Assembly (NCBI GenBank): GCA_021234155.1
Contig: JAJEKV010000146.1
Location: 372,001-436,000, forward strand
Length of the DNA stretch: 64,000 nucleotides
Direction of reading: 5' to 3'
Source: Isoetes taiwanensis
Taxonomy: Eukaryota > Streptophyta > Lycopodiopsida > Isoetales > Isoetaceae
A model generated the notes under the pieces. The model was given only the letters and a program-made list of their open reading frames with translations. It was not told where the DNA came from and ran no database searches. Every line of letters begins with the position of its first letter. Positions within the stretch are counted from its first letter, which is position 1. Shown here piece after piece: positions 35,161-49,151 of the stretch. The position numbers were made by a program, and so were the translations under genes.

Positions 35161-37625
35161 TTCTCTTGTAGTGAAGTTATTTTCGTTTCGGCAATGTCTC
35201 AAAGTGTCTAGGTCTGAATGGGCCTTTGTTTCCTGCGTCTGTAAAAAGGAGCTTGTAGTCCATTGCCGGATTGGTGCTCTCATTGGCCCTTGTCGGATAA
35301 TACCTTCGACTTGAAGCAATTTGAGCTGCATTTTGTGTTTACCTTGGTCGAATTTTTCATGGTCGGATAGGGTTTTCTTTGAGGGCAATCCTTTCTTGCA
35401 TATGTATGTATGTATAGCCGCTTCTCCCATGGATATGATCTACTCCCCCACCTTCCTTATAGACATAGTACCTTTGTTGCACAAGCAGCTTAAATTTAAT
35501 GTTTTGTTTTTTTATAATTTTATGAAAGAACATCCCCCATCCCAGAACCCTAATTTTCAACCTAAAACCTCAAGTTCTTGAATTGAAGTTTGAGGAATTA
35601 GGGGAGGTTCCGTATTGGTTAGTGCTGCTTCCCCTTTTGTGGTGCTAAATGGAAGATCGGCCATGCAGCCGTGCATCGACCTTTCTCCAACACTTGTCTA
35701 TTGCAGATTAGAGATAGGCATTCGTCAAATGCGCTCATCTTTCCAATATTTTAGGTCTTACGCTAACAGGAGCGACCCGATTTCAAGCTGGTAAGCTTTA
35801 TCTGTGGCAGTAGAGTTATCCTACATCTTCTGGAGATTTTTAGCCTTCATTTCTCTCCATTCTTTCGCTTATAAGCTGAACATTTCGTTCATGTCTCATT
35901 AAGACTAAGGTCTGCTTAACCTTTTTATTGTGGGTAATTTTTTGTCCTAGATCGATCAAATCGAAATGCAGCTGCAGTCAGGTTTTGGATTTATTTAAGG
36001 TGCCCAATGATGGATGAATTTATTCACAGGTTAGGAGCTCTAAACTTCAGCTGTTAGAAGTGTAGAAAAACATTGATCTTTAGGCCTCTTTTGTTATATT
36101 TCTTTTTTGATACATCCAATCTATTGTACATTTGCTTTGATAAGCACTACCATCGATTTGGTCGTGTTTTTTAGTATAGGCAAAATACATATGCTTTTGT
36201 CATTTCTAGCTAGGCCATGAAGCTTTCTAGGATGGTTTGTGCAGCTTATTTTGATATTCCTTCCCTATTTGTTTGAAGGAAAATCAAGTTAAATCTGTGT
36301 AAACTGTGGGGCGTATGTGTTTTTCTTTTTTTTTTTTGTTTCTTAGAGCTTTTTGAAATGCACAAAACCTCTGGCTCTTTAATGCTAGTGCTCTAGCTAC
36401 TACAGCAGTTTTTTGAACAGTGTTATATGCAGTCTTTTAAACTCTATTTTTGCTATTTTCTAGAAATCACACAAAATTTATATGGCCTACTGCTGTGGCT
36501 TATTAGCTGCATTCGCTTTTTATGCATGTTTGATCAAATCAAGATACTTCAACAAGGCATTTGCATTGCCTTTGATGATAGTTCATGGCAGTTCTAGCCA
36601 GCTTGAGCCTACTTGAAGGGAATGTGCAGCTACACATCCAGCTAGAAATTATGCATGCAACTAATCTATTGTTGCTCTAGGGGCACATTTAATCTTATCC
36701 ATAACTTCCAATGGAGTTTTATGAATTAAACAATTAAATGTGTCTTTTAATCTAGAATGGCGTAGTTGAAGCTGGTATCATTTGATTAGAAACTATTCAT
36801 GCACTAGATTTGTTAATTGCGGAATTTTATTTGTCAAATTGCATTCTTGTTTGCCTAAAAGGTCAGTCATTTATTATGTTAACGAAAGCCTAATAGGTCT
36901 CTGCTTTTCATGTTAACAAAAATATGCTCATGTTCCAAAATTTTCAACATGGGATGCCATTCTTGATACCATTATCATGGCAAGCATTTCTTTAGTTTAA
37001 ATTGTATGTGTTGGGAATGGTGTCAATGACGCCCAGTATTAGAGACTACTATTGGTGTGAGATAGAGACTATCGGTGTGAGATACCTGGTGTGGCGGATT
37101 AAAAAGACTATGGTTGATTTAATATTTGGTACATGTTTCTCTTAGAACCATAGTCTTATAGTAGTCGATTAAAAACTAAATGATTAAAGGATAAAAAAAA
37201 AACTTGTAGTAAAAGATTTTGAACGGTCATTTTTAGCAAGCTAGCCCACGTTTATTGCAGTTGGTCGCCTCATTATTAGGGGAGGATTTATATGAAGTTG
37301 GGCTTAGTGTTATTTTTTAGCTTGAGAATTCAAACAATTGGATGTGTATTTTGATGCTATGAAGATAGATGACATGCTCTTTCCTTCAAATTTCAATCTA
37401 AGTAGAAAGTCACATCCTGGTGTTGAAATGCTTAGTCACATCTTGGTGTTGGAATGCTTGTCACTGATTATGCGTTTGTGCTAGTTATAAACTTGTGGGA
37501 GTTGCACCTTCTTAATTACCTTATTTTGCTTACTCTATTAAGTGGCATAATTTTTAACTTCTTATATCAAGTAGGAACGGCAAATGGCCTATTGTGAGGC
37601 ATAATTGTTCAAAGTTTTTTCCCAA
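35161..37625. other. Intergenic, no gene seen
   Basis: AT-rich non-coding sequence. A local duplication, GAGACTA(C)TNGGTGTGAGATA, occurs near 37040-37085. Nothing else is supported. Confidence 0.35.
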
Positions 37626-37728
37626 TGTTCTACTTGGTCGATTGGGTTGCTGAAGAAGGGGTTAACCATCCCTGCATGTTCTACTTGGTCGATTGGGTTG
37701 CTGAAGAAGGGGTTAACCACCCCTGCGA
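37626..37728. repeat. Tandem duplication, 51 bp x2
   Basis: TGTTCTACTTGGTCGATTGG... repeats with a 51-base period and a single T/C difference near the end (CATCCCTGC versus CACCCCTGC). Confidence 0.9.
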
Positions 37729-37849
37729 TTTGTTACAACCAGTAAATGGGCGAGCTCGAAGGGACTAGCCCTTTTACGGGCTGTAAGAGTCGAGGCTATA
37801 ACAGCCGAGCAGGGGTGGTTGACCTCTTTAATTGGCAGGACCACTAACT

Positions 37850-37990
37850 CACTTGCCATAGCTGGATTATCCCACCCACACCTCCACCCACAGCAAGATT
37901 ATCACACCAGACTAGTATTATGGGCATCCACATCAGGAGTATCACATCCATGCCAAGATTATCAGCACCCACAGCTGGAATTGAAGCAAA
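37850..37990 (-). repeat. GATAATCTTG minisatellite, inverted partner of 49.6 kb
   Basis: Repeats of CAAGATTATC(A) with CCCACA spacers. The reverse complement matches 49600-49690 (GATAATCTTGCTGTGGGTG..GGTGTGGGTGGGATAATC), so two copies of the same family lie about 11.7 kb apart in opposite orientation. Confidence 0.7.
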
Positions 37991-40900
37991 TCTAGGGATT
38001 TTAAATTGGGCTGGAGCTGATTTTGGCTTGTCATATGGTTGGGACCAATGGTGGAGATGAACTAGATCACAAATACTGTCAATTAAGGGTCTTTATGAGC
38101 ACAAGCTTGTCTTGAAAGGATGATGATACTACAAATACCTTAACATTTACTAACGATTCAGAGATAAAATATTATCGCACTTAATAGATTTTGAAAATTG
38201 TGTGAGCAGGTTTTGATAAACAGATTAGCATCTAGGATTTTTGCTCTTGCAATTTACCATGCCATGCACAGAAGATCAAGGTGAACAATAAAAGGTCTAT
38301 ATGCTTCTCAGAGAAATTTTTCATTTTGTTTATGAGGGGTTCACCATCCAATCTATGTTGCAAAGCAATCGGAAGTATAGCAAAAGCTCACCACATTTAA
38401 AAGCCAGCAACTCCGGCAATGGGTTGCTTGTTAAATTATGATCTGAAGTCAACTTTTAAAGTTTAAATTATGAGGTCAAAGTCAAAGTGAACTTAAGAAG
38501 TTTCATGAATATTCCTAATATTTATCAATGGGAACCTTATTGTAGGAGATTCTATGAATATTCCTTGAGATTTCCACATTTTTCTCCACTTGCCTTAGAG
38601 GTTCCAACAACCATGCACCTTGTCTTATTCATGGCACATGAAGCAATGACAATTTATCCCATCATAAGTGGTATGATGGCTAGGAGAGTTTGTTAATCAT
38701 ATTGATTTTTATTTCCCGATGCGCGTGCACACATAGAATTGGTTGGAATGTGTACCAGTCGCTATGGTTGCATTAGTATTCCATTATGTGCCTTGTATCA
38801 ACTTAACATCTTCTATTTGGCATTAACAAAGAGGACACTAGGACTAGTAGATTGCACATGGGAGATGGGTTTCAACACAAAATAATGTACTCCAAACACT
38901 GAACTAAGTGCACATAAGAGGTTAACGTTTAATTATGCTTAGCCAAGGTTTTGGAATGCCAAAACCATATTGTCTACCTCACATTGAAGGAAAAAAGCAT
39001 GGCTTAAATACACTCATGAACTTTGGGGTTGAAAGAAGGAAAACTTTTTCTTTCTTCCAAATGTTGTGGAGGGAAGAGAATGGAAGGGAAGGGGCATTTT
39101 CACTTGAATAATTCAAAGCTTAAGTTGTAAAGAAAGGGCATTTTCAAAAATGGGAGGGGCATTTTCACTTGAATAATTCAAAGCTTAAGTTGTAAAGAAA
39201 GGACATTTCTAAAAATGCTCTTATTATGTTGTAGAAATTATCAATTATTTCAAAAATTTGAAAATGCCTCTTTACAAGGAATATTTTCAAATCCTAGAAG
39301 ATGGTGGCTAGAAGACAGGATAAGGTCACTAACTCTGCTAGAGATACCTCTACCTTTTGGTTTCCTTTGCTTGCCCCATTGTCTTCTATCTCTATGGTTG
39401 TCAAACATCCTATTTGCTATAAAAGTTGGCATAATGTAGAAAGTTTTGAGATCTTCTTGATGGGGAGGTGGCCTTGGATTGCTTGAGAAGATTTGCAAAG
39501 TAGTTGATGAACAGATTAACAAATCCATCTATAGTCTTGTTGTTATGACCTATTCTCCTCACTTAAACCAAAATAGAATTGGAAATAGTTTTTGCCCGAT
39601 GAATTAGCTTTTCAAAACAAAAGGTACTTACAAGGTTTTAAAGTTCTACTATGCCTTGATTTCATCCAAGAGAAAAGCATGCTACTAAGCAAGGCCTCCA
39701 AATGGACATTTTCCAGAAGGTCATTCAGTTCTCCTCAAATTAAGGTGTTCATACATTTGGCTTGTTTTGCAGAATGCTCTGTTGTGTAAAACTTGTATGA
39801 TCAAAGGAAACTTTCAAATGTAGTCATAATAGAAAAAGAAGTAATATACCTAATGCTAGATCCTTAACACCAGCTCCCAATTTTTTGTAGCCTCTATAGT
39901 TTTGCTCTTACATTCCAAATTGCCTTGTGATTGCCTTGTAGATTATATGGGAGCATAGGAACAATGTGGTCTTAGCCGAAAAGAGTTGTGACATTACTTG
40001 AATGAAGTTCAATTTTTTAGTTTGAATTAGATGTGATATGGATCATTGGTTAATTACAAGGTATAAGTATATAGGAACTGGCTGGATTGGGGAAGATTTT
40101 GTGTTATCATGTTTTTTTTTGTGCTTTGATCATTTGCTTAACAAATGCTTCTTCTTGGATTGCAACATTCTTGGACTATGTAGCCCGGGTTTCAAAGGAG
40201 TATCACTGCTAGTTGAAGTCCTTGCTCAGCACTCTAGATCGCTCCACCAGGCCGCTATGGCTACCAGGCCACTATGGCTAGGTATGAACTAAATTTTCTC
40301 CTGAGAGAAGTCTATAATGCTTTCATCATTCATAAGTATATCTCAAAACTATGGTCTTAAGCATTAATTTGACCGCCTTTGTTCCATGTATTACTTTCAT
40401 AAGGGTAGGTGTGAGGCTTGTGCAGGAGTTGTGGTTGATTTTCCAAAAGTGTCTATCAATGAACTTATGCTTTAAGCTCCTTCACGGTATAAAATCAATT
40501 GGAATTCCCTTCCCTCTAACTGGATTTCACCTTTGGAACTCACTCATTTCCGGACTACTAGCTATCTTTTAAATTACCCTGCCCATTACAGTTTTGCCTT
40601 GGACTTTGAAAGATTCTAGCTACGGAGATGATTATGATTTCCCTTATAATGGTTGATATAACAATTAATTTAACTTGGAGCTAACTTAAATTATCAAGCA
40701 CTTAAAATAAAGTCCTTTTAATGGTTTGCTATAGTAAAAATACTGTAGTACTGGTATTGACTAAATCATTGTAGAGACGTTTACTATACATCCAAGAATA
40801 CAAGCATCACTTCTCTATCGATCTGTCTGCAAAACCACTGTGTAAATCAATACAATTATTTATAGGTTCTTCTTGGGTTTAAATCAAATCAATCTGGTCA

Positions 40901-41750
40901 TTGTGTTGGAGTGATCGTTTGAATGTCAGTTTTCAACCTAAAAAGAAAGACGAGTGTATTTTCATCTTTCTTTATATGCAGAGTCTTCAATTTTCGCTAC
41001 GCAATATTCCAAAAGCTATCTGTATTTTTAATATCTATGCAACCTAGTTAATACCTTAGGTAGTTCACATCAAATTCTATATTTGTTCAAGCAAAGTTTT
41101 GACATGATCATACTCTTCATTCCCCCCTAATTAGAATGTGTTGCATGCATCATTTATTTTAGCACAACAAATCTATTTTCCAGCAATGACTTCAGAATAT
41201 CAGCCAACTGATTTGAAGTATTTGTATAGCTGAACTTAACCAAACCTTTTGCTAACACTTCTCTAACGTAATGTAATGTAATGTAATGTAATGTAATGTA
41301 ATATCAACTCAATATATATGGACCTTTCATGTAGCACTGGTTCTGTCGACATAGTTACACAACTTATACTATGACAAAACATTTCAGATGGAACTCTTGC
41401 TCATAACCTAGTTCAATGATCAACCTTCTCTTCCAAACAAATTTAAATGCACACTCTGCTTTAGAACTAGACAAAGTAGTGGAACTTTATTTTGTGTATT
41501 TTCATACTATTAGAGCTCCTCCCAAGAATTAAATACCTTGAAGCGGATTTTCTTTCATCAAGGTCTCCACATTAATTAGCATCACACTATGCCTTCAATT
41601 TTAAATCTTCTGGACAGTAGGTGATTCCATCTTTGTTCATATCTTTAAGATACTACAATCTAGTGTGCTTTCTTTCGGTCGTTATTATCTACTAATCATG
41701 TTTACGGTATATGCAAATAGCCTTGAATAACATGCAGTATAAACAATCAA
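37991..41750. other. Intergenic, no gene seen
   Basis: Contains a 65-base tandem duplication at 39091-39215 (GGGGCATTTTCACTTGAATA...) and an (AATGT)n microsatellite at about 41268-41302. Short open frames at 38487-38696 and 39215-39789 have no recognisable motif. No gene is supported. Confidence 0.35.
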
Positions 41751-43774
41751 GAAGCTGTCAACGACAAGAAGGATGGTGGCATGGACCTGGGAGGATGGGA
41801 GCTCGATAATGAAATCCACTGAAATGCTCTTCCAAGAATGGGTTAGAACTGGTAGAGGCTGAAATAGGCCATGTGGAAGATGCTTGAGAGCTTTTGCACG
41901 ACAGCGTTACATGAGCGTACAAACGTCTTGACAGTGTTGTGTAAAGATCTGATCACCAATAATCTCGAGCGACAAGTTCCAGGGGCTTGGCAATTCCAAA
42001 GTGGCCAACAAATGGAAAATCATGACAGGACTGCAGAACTTAAAGTCACAGAGCACTTTCAGAAAGATATAAAATATTATACCAAAACATCAGGCCATTA
42101 TAGATGTGAAGGTTGATGTGAGGTTGAACCAAGATGAGAAAGGATATTGTATGCCAAAGGATATGTGGTAAGTGCAGTTGGATCGCCTCCAACAGAGTGC
42201 TATAATGAGAGGTCTTGAAAAATGAAGTGGCAAGAGGCTGCAATAAGTCGAGACCAAGAATAATCTAGGGCTATTTATCAAATATTATTTCTCCTATCTT
42301 AGGTTCCAAATAAGGTCTACAACAAAGAGCAATCAAAGCGAGATAGCAGATATGTAAACTATTGTGCCTAGCGACGATTGAAAACTCAATCATATTGAAA
42401 ATACTCCAGGTTTTGATAATCATAGTACGCAATTAATTTATGGGAGGAGCCTTCAAGAAATCGTCGCCACACTTGAAAAGGATCAACAACTGCTAGAAGA
42501 ATCTTATCATAAATAGCATAATTGATTTCAGGATCATGAAATTTTTGCGAATGATAAGCGATCATGTGCAACATATAATCATCTTCCGCTTGTGATAAGA
42601 TACTACCTACAGTAAAATCTGAGGTGTTAGCTTTGAGAACAGAGGAACGCAAAGGATCTCGACATGCAAGGACAGATGCCACTGTCAAGGCATGTTTCAA
42701 AGTGATGAACGCTGATTTTGCTTCAATTGTCCACTCAAAAGGATTATCCATCGATGAGATGTGTCAAAGGCAAGGTAATCTCCAAATAATCCTTGATGAA
42801 GTGGCGATACAAGTTGACAAACAATAAAAAACATTGTACATACTTAATTGAGAAAGATGTTTTGCAATCAAGGGCTTAACTGACCTTGTTTGGAACTTGA
42901 CATTGCTACTCGAACTGACACTTCTATAGCTTCACATAAAGTCTATCTTCTTGCATCTTCTTGAGAACCTTTTAGACACGTTCGTCATGCTCCTCTGTAG
43001 TTTTCAAGTAAGACAAACTATCATTCAAATAGATGATAACAAAAAGATCTCTAAACTCCTGGAAGATATCGTTAACCACGTGCTTAATAAATTCTAGAGC
43101 ATTGGTAAGATCGAAGGGGATGACATTATACTCAAAATGGTCGTACTAAGTTTAGAAAGTTATCTTTCACTCATTATCTTCCCTGATCCGTATAAGATTC
43201 TTAGCGTCACGAAAATTAATCTTGATGAAGTATCATGCGCCTTGCAGCCACTCGAGCAACTCTGGAATCAAATGAAGAGAATATTGATTATGCATTGTGA
43301 TTTTGTTGACGGCGCTGTAATTTACAACCAACAGCAAAGAGCCGTCTTTCTTGGAGACAAAGAAGATGGTAGCCCCTACAACTGATTGAGAAAAGTCGGA
43401 TAAACCCAATTGCAAACTTCTCCTCTACGTAAGTTCGTAAATCCTACAACTCTATTGGTGACAAACTATAGATAAGACCTATGGTGTGTTGTCCATGACT
43501 GGAGATCAATGTGGCAATCATAGAGACGGTGCTCTAGAAGTTTTTTGACCTTAACCTTATCACAAACATCAGCAAATCATTGATTTATAAGGAAGGACAT
43601 GGCAGAATTCACATAAAGCATACTTAGTGCAGATGAACTTGAATTGCAAATGTTGAACTGAGATCTTGCTTTCTAGATTTAATAAACTGAAAAGGAGAAA
43701 CCTTTGAGATATGGAGCTAAGAACGTGATTGGGATGACGAGAAATCCACGAAAATAGGAATCTGAACAGAAACA

Positions 43775-43806
<32 letters not shown>

Positions 43807-43950
43807 TCAGGAGTAGGAGCAAGAGCAAGAGCAAGCGCAAGAGCAGATAATGAAGCAAGAGCCAGAACAGAAGCAGATGGAAGGAATTGGGACATCGTCC
43901 ATGGACATAATCTGGGACATGAACAGATGCAAAAATAGGAATAGCATCAG
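41750..43950 (-). mobile_element. Ty3/gypsy pol fragment, copy A (decayed)
   Basis: The minus strand reads RT, RNase H and integrase in gypsy order. RT: KKDGSLLLVVNYSAVNKI (about 43280-43370), then HFEYNVIPFDLTNALEF and IIYLNDSLSYLK (43020-43130), where the catalytic YxDD has become YLND. RT connection/RNase H (42386-42751): FEWTIEAKSAFITLKHAL, ANTSDFTVGSILSQ and YHSQKFHDPEINYAIYD. Integrase zinc-finger side (41750-42030): HDFPFVGHFGIAKPLELVARDYW, with stops beyond it. A GGAGCA-rich run (43768-43860) lies at the 5' side. Many stops and frameshifts; no LTRs identified. Confidence 0.85.
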
Positions 43951-44174
43951 GACTTGGAGCAGCAACATTGACTGAAACATGGACAGAAATTGAAACAGAG
44001 GGACGTTAGAATCAAGAACTAATGACAATGTATGAACTGGAGTAGGTGTTAGCTCAGAGACAAGAAGTGCAGATGAACATGAACTGGGACTCTTGCCAAA
44101 AACCAGTAAACTGAAATGATCAAGAGCGTCAGTTAATCTGTGGGTTATGCAACTCAAGCCAGAGATAACCCAAG

Positions 44175-46160
44175 GCTAATGAGTGTACAAAAGCCTTGAC
44201 AGTGCTGCACGAAGATCTGACCACCAACAATTTCGAGCGACAAGTTCTAGAGTCTTCGCAAATCTAAAGTGGCCAGCAAGAGAAAAATCATGACAGGGAC
44301 TGCAGAACTTAAAGTCACGGAGCACTTTCAAGAACATATAAAATATTGTGCCGAAACATCAGGCCATTATAGAAATGAAAAGCATTATAATCTGAAGGTT
44401 AAAGGTTAAACCAAGATGAGGAAGGATATCTTATGCCAAAGGATTCGTGATAAGTGCAGTTGGATTGCCTCCAGCAGATGCAAATAAATTATGAGATCCT
44501 ATGATTTCCTATCTTAGGTTCTAAATAAGATCGACGACAAAGAGCATCTGGTTTCTCTTGAAGTGTATCAGGCTGAAATTTGAAGACAATCAAAGTGACA
44601 AAGCACATGTGTATGCTGTTGTGCTTGACGACGATTGAGAACTCGAACATACTGAAAATACTCCAAGTTTTGATAATCAGAGTACACAATTATAGGAGGA
44701 CCCTTCAAGAAATCGTCGCCACTCTTGAAAAGGATCAATTGCTGGAAGAATCTTATTATATATAGCATAATTATTTAAGGATCATGGAATTTTCACGAAT
44801 GATAAGCAATCCGGTGCAGCACATAATCACCCCCCCGCTTGTGACAAGATACTATCTAGAGCAAAATCTGAGGCGTCAGCTTCGAGAACAAAGGAGCGCA
44901 AAGGATCTCGACGTGCAAGGACAGATGCCACCATCAAGGCATGTTTCAAAGTGATGAATGCTGATTTTGCTTCAACAGTCCACTCAAAAGAAATATCCTT
45001 CGTGATGAGATGTGTCAAATGCAAGGTAATCTTTAAATAAACCTTGATGAAGCGGCGATAAAAGTTGGCAGACACTAAAATGCATTGTACATCCTTAATT
45101 GAGAAAGATATTTTGCTATCAAGAACTTAACTGACCTTCTCTAGAACTCGGCATTGTCCTACTCGAGCTGACACTTCTCTAGCTTGGTATGAAGTTTATC
45201 TTCTTGCATCTTCTTGAGAACCTTTCAGTCACGTTCGCCATGCTCCTCTGTAGTTTTCAAGTAAGTCAAACCATCATCCAAATATATTGATAACAAAGAG
45301 GACCCAAAACTCCTAAAAGACATTGTTAACCACGTGCTTAAAAAATGCGAGAGCATTAGTAAGATGAAGGGCATGACGTTATGCTCAAAATGGTCGTACT
45401 GAGTTCGGAAAGTTGTCTTTCACTCATTACATTCCCTGATCCAAATAAGATTCTTAGTGTCACGAAAATCAATCTTAGTGAAGTATCGTGCGTCTTGCAG
45501 CCACTCGAGCAACTCTGGAATTAGATGAAGAGAATATTGACTATACATTGTGATCTTGTTGAGGGTCACTGTAATTTACAAGCAACCAAAGAGTTGTCTT
45601 TCTTGGAGACAAAGAAGATGGCAGCCCCTGCAAGTGACTGAGAAAGTTGGATAAATCCAATTGCAAACTTATTCTCTATGTAAATTCGCAAAGCTACAAC
45701 TCTATTGGTGACAAGCCATAGATAAGACCATATGGTGTGCTATCCATGACTGGAGATCGATGTTGTAGCCACAGAGACGATGCTCCAAAAGTTTTTTGGC
45801 TTTGACATTATTAAAAATGTCAGCAAATCATTGTACTTATTAGGGAAGACAGTGCAGAATTTATTAAAGCAATGGTTTAGTCGGCAGATGAACTTGAATT
45901 GCAAATGTTGAACTGAGATCTTGCTTTCTAGATTTAATAAACTTGTGAAGAGAAATATTCGAGAAATAGAGCTAAGGGCATGATTGGGATGACGAAGAAT
46001 CCATGAAAACAGGAATCTGAATAGGAACAGAGCAGGAGCGGCGCAAGAGCTAAAAATGAAGCAGGAACCAGAATAGAAATAGATGGTAGGAATTGGGACA
46101 TCATCCAGAATATGGATATAATATGGGACATGAACAGAAGCAAAAATAGAAAATTCACTT
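44175..46160 (-). mobile_element. Ty3/gypsy pol fragment, copy B, in tandem with copy A
   Basis: Same order and orientation as copy A, offset by about 2.26-2.27 kb: integrase-side sequence (44180-44330), SDYQNLEYFQYV and CRRS pieces (44490-44700), NFYRRFIK and FEWTVEAKSAFITLKHAL with EADASDFALDSILSQ (44827-45075), and RT (45270-45690). Unlike copy A, the RT active site still reads YLDD (about 45275). Stops and frameshifts elsewhere make it inactive. The copy ends near 46155 with a shorter version of the repeat-rich leader. Confidence 0.8.
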
Positions 46161-48256
46161 CCTTATCTTAATGGACTTATTGGTGCATCCAAAGTGAGTT
46201 TTCAAAATCACACATGCTTCTAGATTAAAAACTCATAGGGTATCATGACTGCAACTACTTACATCACATGTAAATCGATCCCCAGACCTAGGTCCCATAA
46301 TAACCCATTAGTCTTAGAATTATTAAGCTTATAGGTTAACATTTTTATTTACAAAGTTCAATAATGCAAGTTCTTACATATATATTCGTGTTTTGTATTT
46401 CTCCTAATTCTCTTGCAGCTGCGCCTGAACTTACTCTATGGATAGTCCATGCCAGATCCATGCCCTGGTGCTTCCATATTTCATCTTTTGGATGCCTTAT
46501 ATATTTATTTATATTATTAAATAACAATTTGCTAACAAGAAGCAACCATGACCAAAGAACATTAACTTATCCTAGATCTATATGCAGCTCTAAATAAACA
46601 ATCCTAGCAATTTACACCAGAAAATCCATGTTCTCATCACTGCATAGGCTCTTAATATAAAGCATGTACAAAGCTAAGCTTAGCTGCAGCATATGTAATC
46701 TCTAGAATCAAGCATACATAAATCTGATCATGACAGCCCATATGTCTCTGATTAAATACATTCATCGGAAAGCCTCCAACCTTAGAATTTTTTCATGTAT
46801 GGACCTTTGGGCAAAGGTATTCTTACATAGAATGAATATTGTTGTAGAGGGAAAGACGAGGTGATTAGACGTGGAAAGCATGGTTATTGGGTCCGCAAAT
46901 CTCTTAAAATAAATTATTAAATTAGAGCTAAATGCTTTGGTATTAGGAAGTTAAGAGTCAAAACATAACTCATAAAATTCCAAAATTTTCCAACAATCAC
47001 AGGGAAACATGACATTTGCTAATAGCCTAACGAGATGAATTCACCCTTGTGGTGATCGAGTTAGAATACTGCCGTACAGAAGTAGATTCTGAACCGATCT
47101 CTTTTGTATGACCTTGATAAAATGACTTTGTTTGATGAATCTTTGTCTAGCACAAGATGCAAATTCTTGCTTTGATTCTAGACAGCGAACGTGCATATCT
47201 AAACCATTAAGTGCAAAGTGGGAGTAAGAACGAGACATGTATCTTATGATGAACAATCATCGAACAATTTCTTAATGCAGTTGAAGATGGTGTTTAACAA
47301 GAAGATTTAATATTGATGTCATCCCAAATGCCAAGCATGAAGAAAGTATCAAGAAGGTTGTGATTCATCTTGTAAGAAGAAGATTACAAACCATGTTTAT
47401 AGTAGGGAAGTGTCACCAATAGTGAAGCATGGTAAAATGGATCAAAATTTCTAATAGAACAACACAAAATTATTGTCTCAATTTAAACCATCGAATGAAG
47501 TGGGTGGGAAAAGTCGGCTCAATCGTGAGCATCCAATTTTGATCCATAATAGGGTATTTGAGCAATCATGACAACCAATTTGAGGGCAGATTTTATGGGC
47601 TATATGCACCCATTTTTTTCAAGAAAAGGATCCAAAATTTAACATAAGACGAGATATATTTGAGATGTAATTGAATCAATATTCAGATATTGTAAATGAA
47701 CCTTGTGCCGCAATTGGGTCAATGCCTTTAAGTCTTGAAAGATACATTGCAAATTATTGAAGGGTGTGCATAACAAGTTGCTAGAAATAAATATCCCTTG
47801 GCTTGAACGAGTTACCTAAGTTTAATTTGTATTAAGATCGGAATGGTTTGGATCAAATTTGTAATGATTTTGCTCCTAGTTCAAGAACAACCATTAGAGG
47901 TGCATAGTTTGAATTTATTTAAAAATGTACTCATTTTGAGTCGTCCATTATTATACAAAAATTGGTGAGCATAAATTGGGATAATCACCCTTGTTTCCTC
48001 AAGTGGAAGTACTCTTGAAGCCATATGAATAAGCCAAATTGGACATGCCACACAAACATTGTCGTGTCAGTAGAGTTCTCAATCTTAATTTTGACATACA
48101 ATGGGTGTTTTATGATCGTGATCTTGCTTTGATGTACTTGCTTGGTCAATGTAGATCTTTAAGGTTTGTATTTGTAAATAATTTCTAGCATGTTTTATAT
48201 TTCAACAAAAGCATGACAAATGTAATATGAAGATATGGATTTCAAAAACTCTATAT
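46161..48256. other. Intergenic, no gene seen
   Basis: AT-rich DNA. Short open frames at 46345-46597 and 47041-47256 show no motifs. Confidence 0.35.
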
Positions 48257-49151
48257 ATAGTGTTTGATTTTTTTTTTTTTGAAGGACTGAGACACTTATA
48301 TTAAAAGAATGGCAATGATACAAGAGGAGTAATGAGGAAAAAGAATGCCCCGAAGGGACAAAGACACCTCAGCACTCCATACTAAAAAACTAGAGCGTAA
48401 ACTTCCAATCGCCTCTAGTAATCACTGTACAAACTCCCCATTCGCATTTACAATGTGCAAAATATCTCGCCAGATGCAAAACTTTGTCTCTTCTAGGCCA
48501 GTAAACACAAGAAAACTCTGGAATAGCTTATGTCTGAGTCGTGGAACTAGAGAGGCTGCAGGTTGCTGAATCCCTTGAAAAATCCATAAACGACACCGTT
48601 TCCAAATCAACTAAACCAACCACGCCTTACACAGATGGAAAGTCTGCTTCTTAGGAGAAGACCATGAAGCCGGAAACACATGAAGAAGTATCTTCTGGCT
48701 ACACATCCTGATCCAGAACAATGCTCTGACCCAATCCCATGCAGCTTGCAAATGTGGGCACAAGACTAGACAATGTTCAATAGACTCCCGATGAGAGCCA
48801 CAGCAGGGGCAAAGAAAACTCACAGCTGGCTTAAATCTATGCACCAGAACATTCACCCTAATGCAGCGGTGCACCACTTGCCACAAGAGAACCCTAACCT
48901 TCGGTGGGGGAGAGAGTTCCAAGTCCATGTCCAGACGGAGCGCCAACAAGAACCCTGAAGCTTCAGTGTCCACTTGTCAGAAGGAGGTAAAGTATCATGG
49001 ATAACCAATGTTCGGTAACAAGAACGAACAAAACATGACTCATCGACCCCTCAATGAACCTTCCAAATCTGAAAGACCACCTCTCCCTGGAGGAGAACAG
49101 GAATATGCAGTGGAATACAGGAGGCCACTTGCTGCCAGATAGTGTTTGATT
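48257..49151 (-). mobile_element. 5'-truncated LINE (zf-RVT), with 13-bp target duplication
   Basis: The insert (48270-49138) is flanked by ATAGTGTTTGATT at 48257-48269 and 49139-49151. On the minus strand it ends in poly-A (the T run at 48268-48280 on plus). It encodes the zinc-binding C terminus of a plant L1-type reverse transcriptase: PPPKVRVLLWQVVHRCIRVN, CPCCGSHRESIEHCLVLCPH and AWDWVRALF. The RT and endonuclease were lost by 5' truncation. This is a different family from the microsatellite-tailed LINE at 4.9 kb. Confidence 0.88.

Noticed and set aside
39215-39789. Several 60-90 residue open frames
   Set aside because: Overlapping on both strands with no motif; most likely chance.
43569-44157. 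Minus-strand open frames rich in Ala/Pro/Leu
   Set aside because: They are translations of a GGAGCA-type microsatellite in the gypsy leader; no protein motif.
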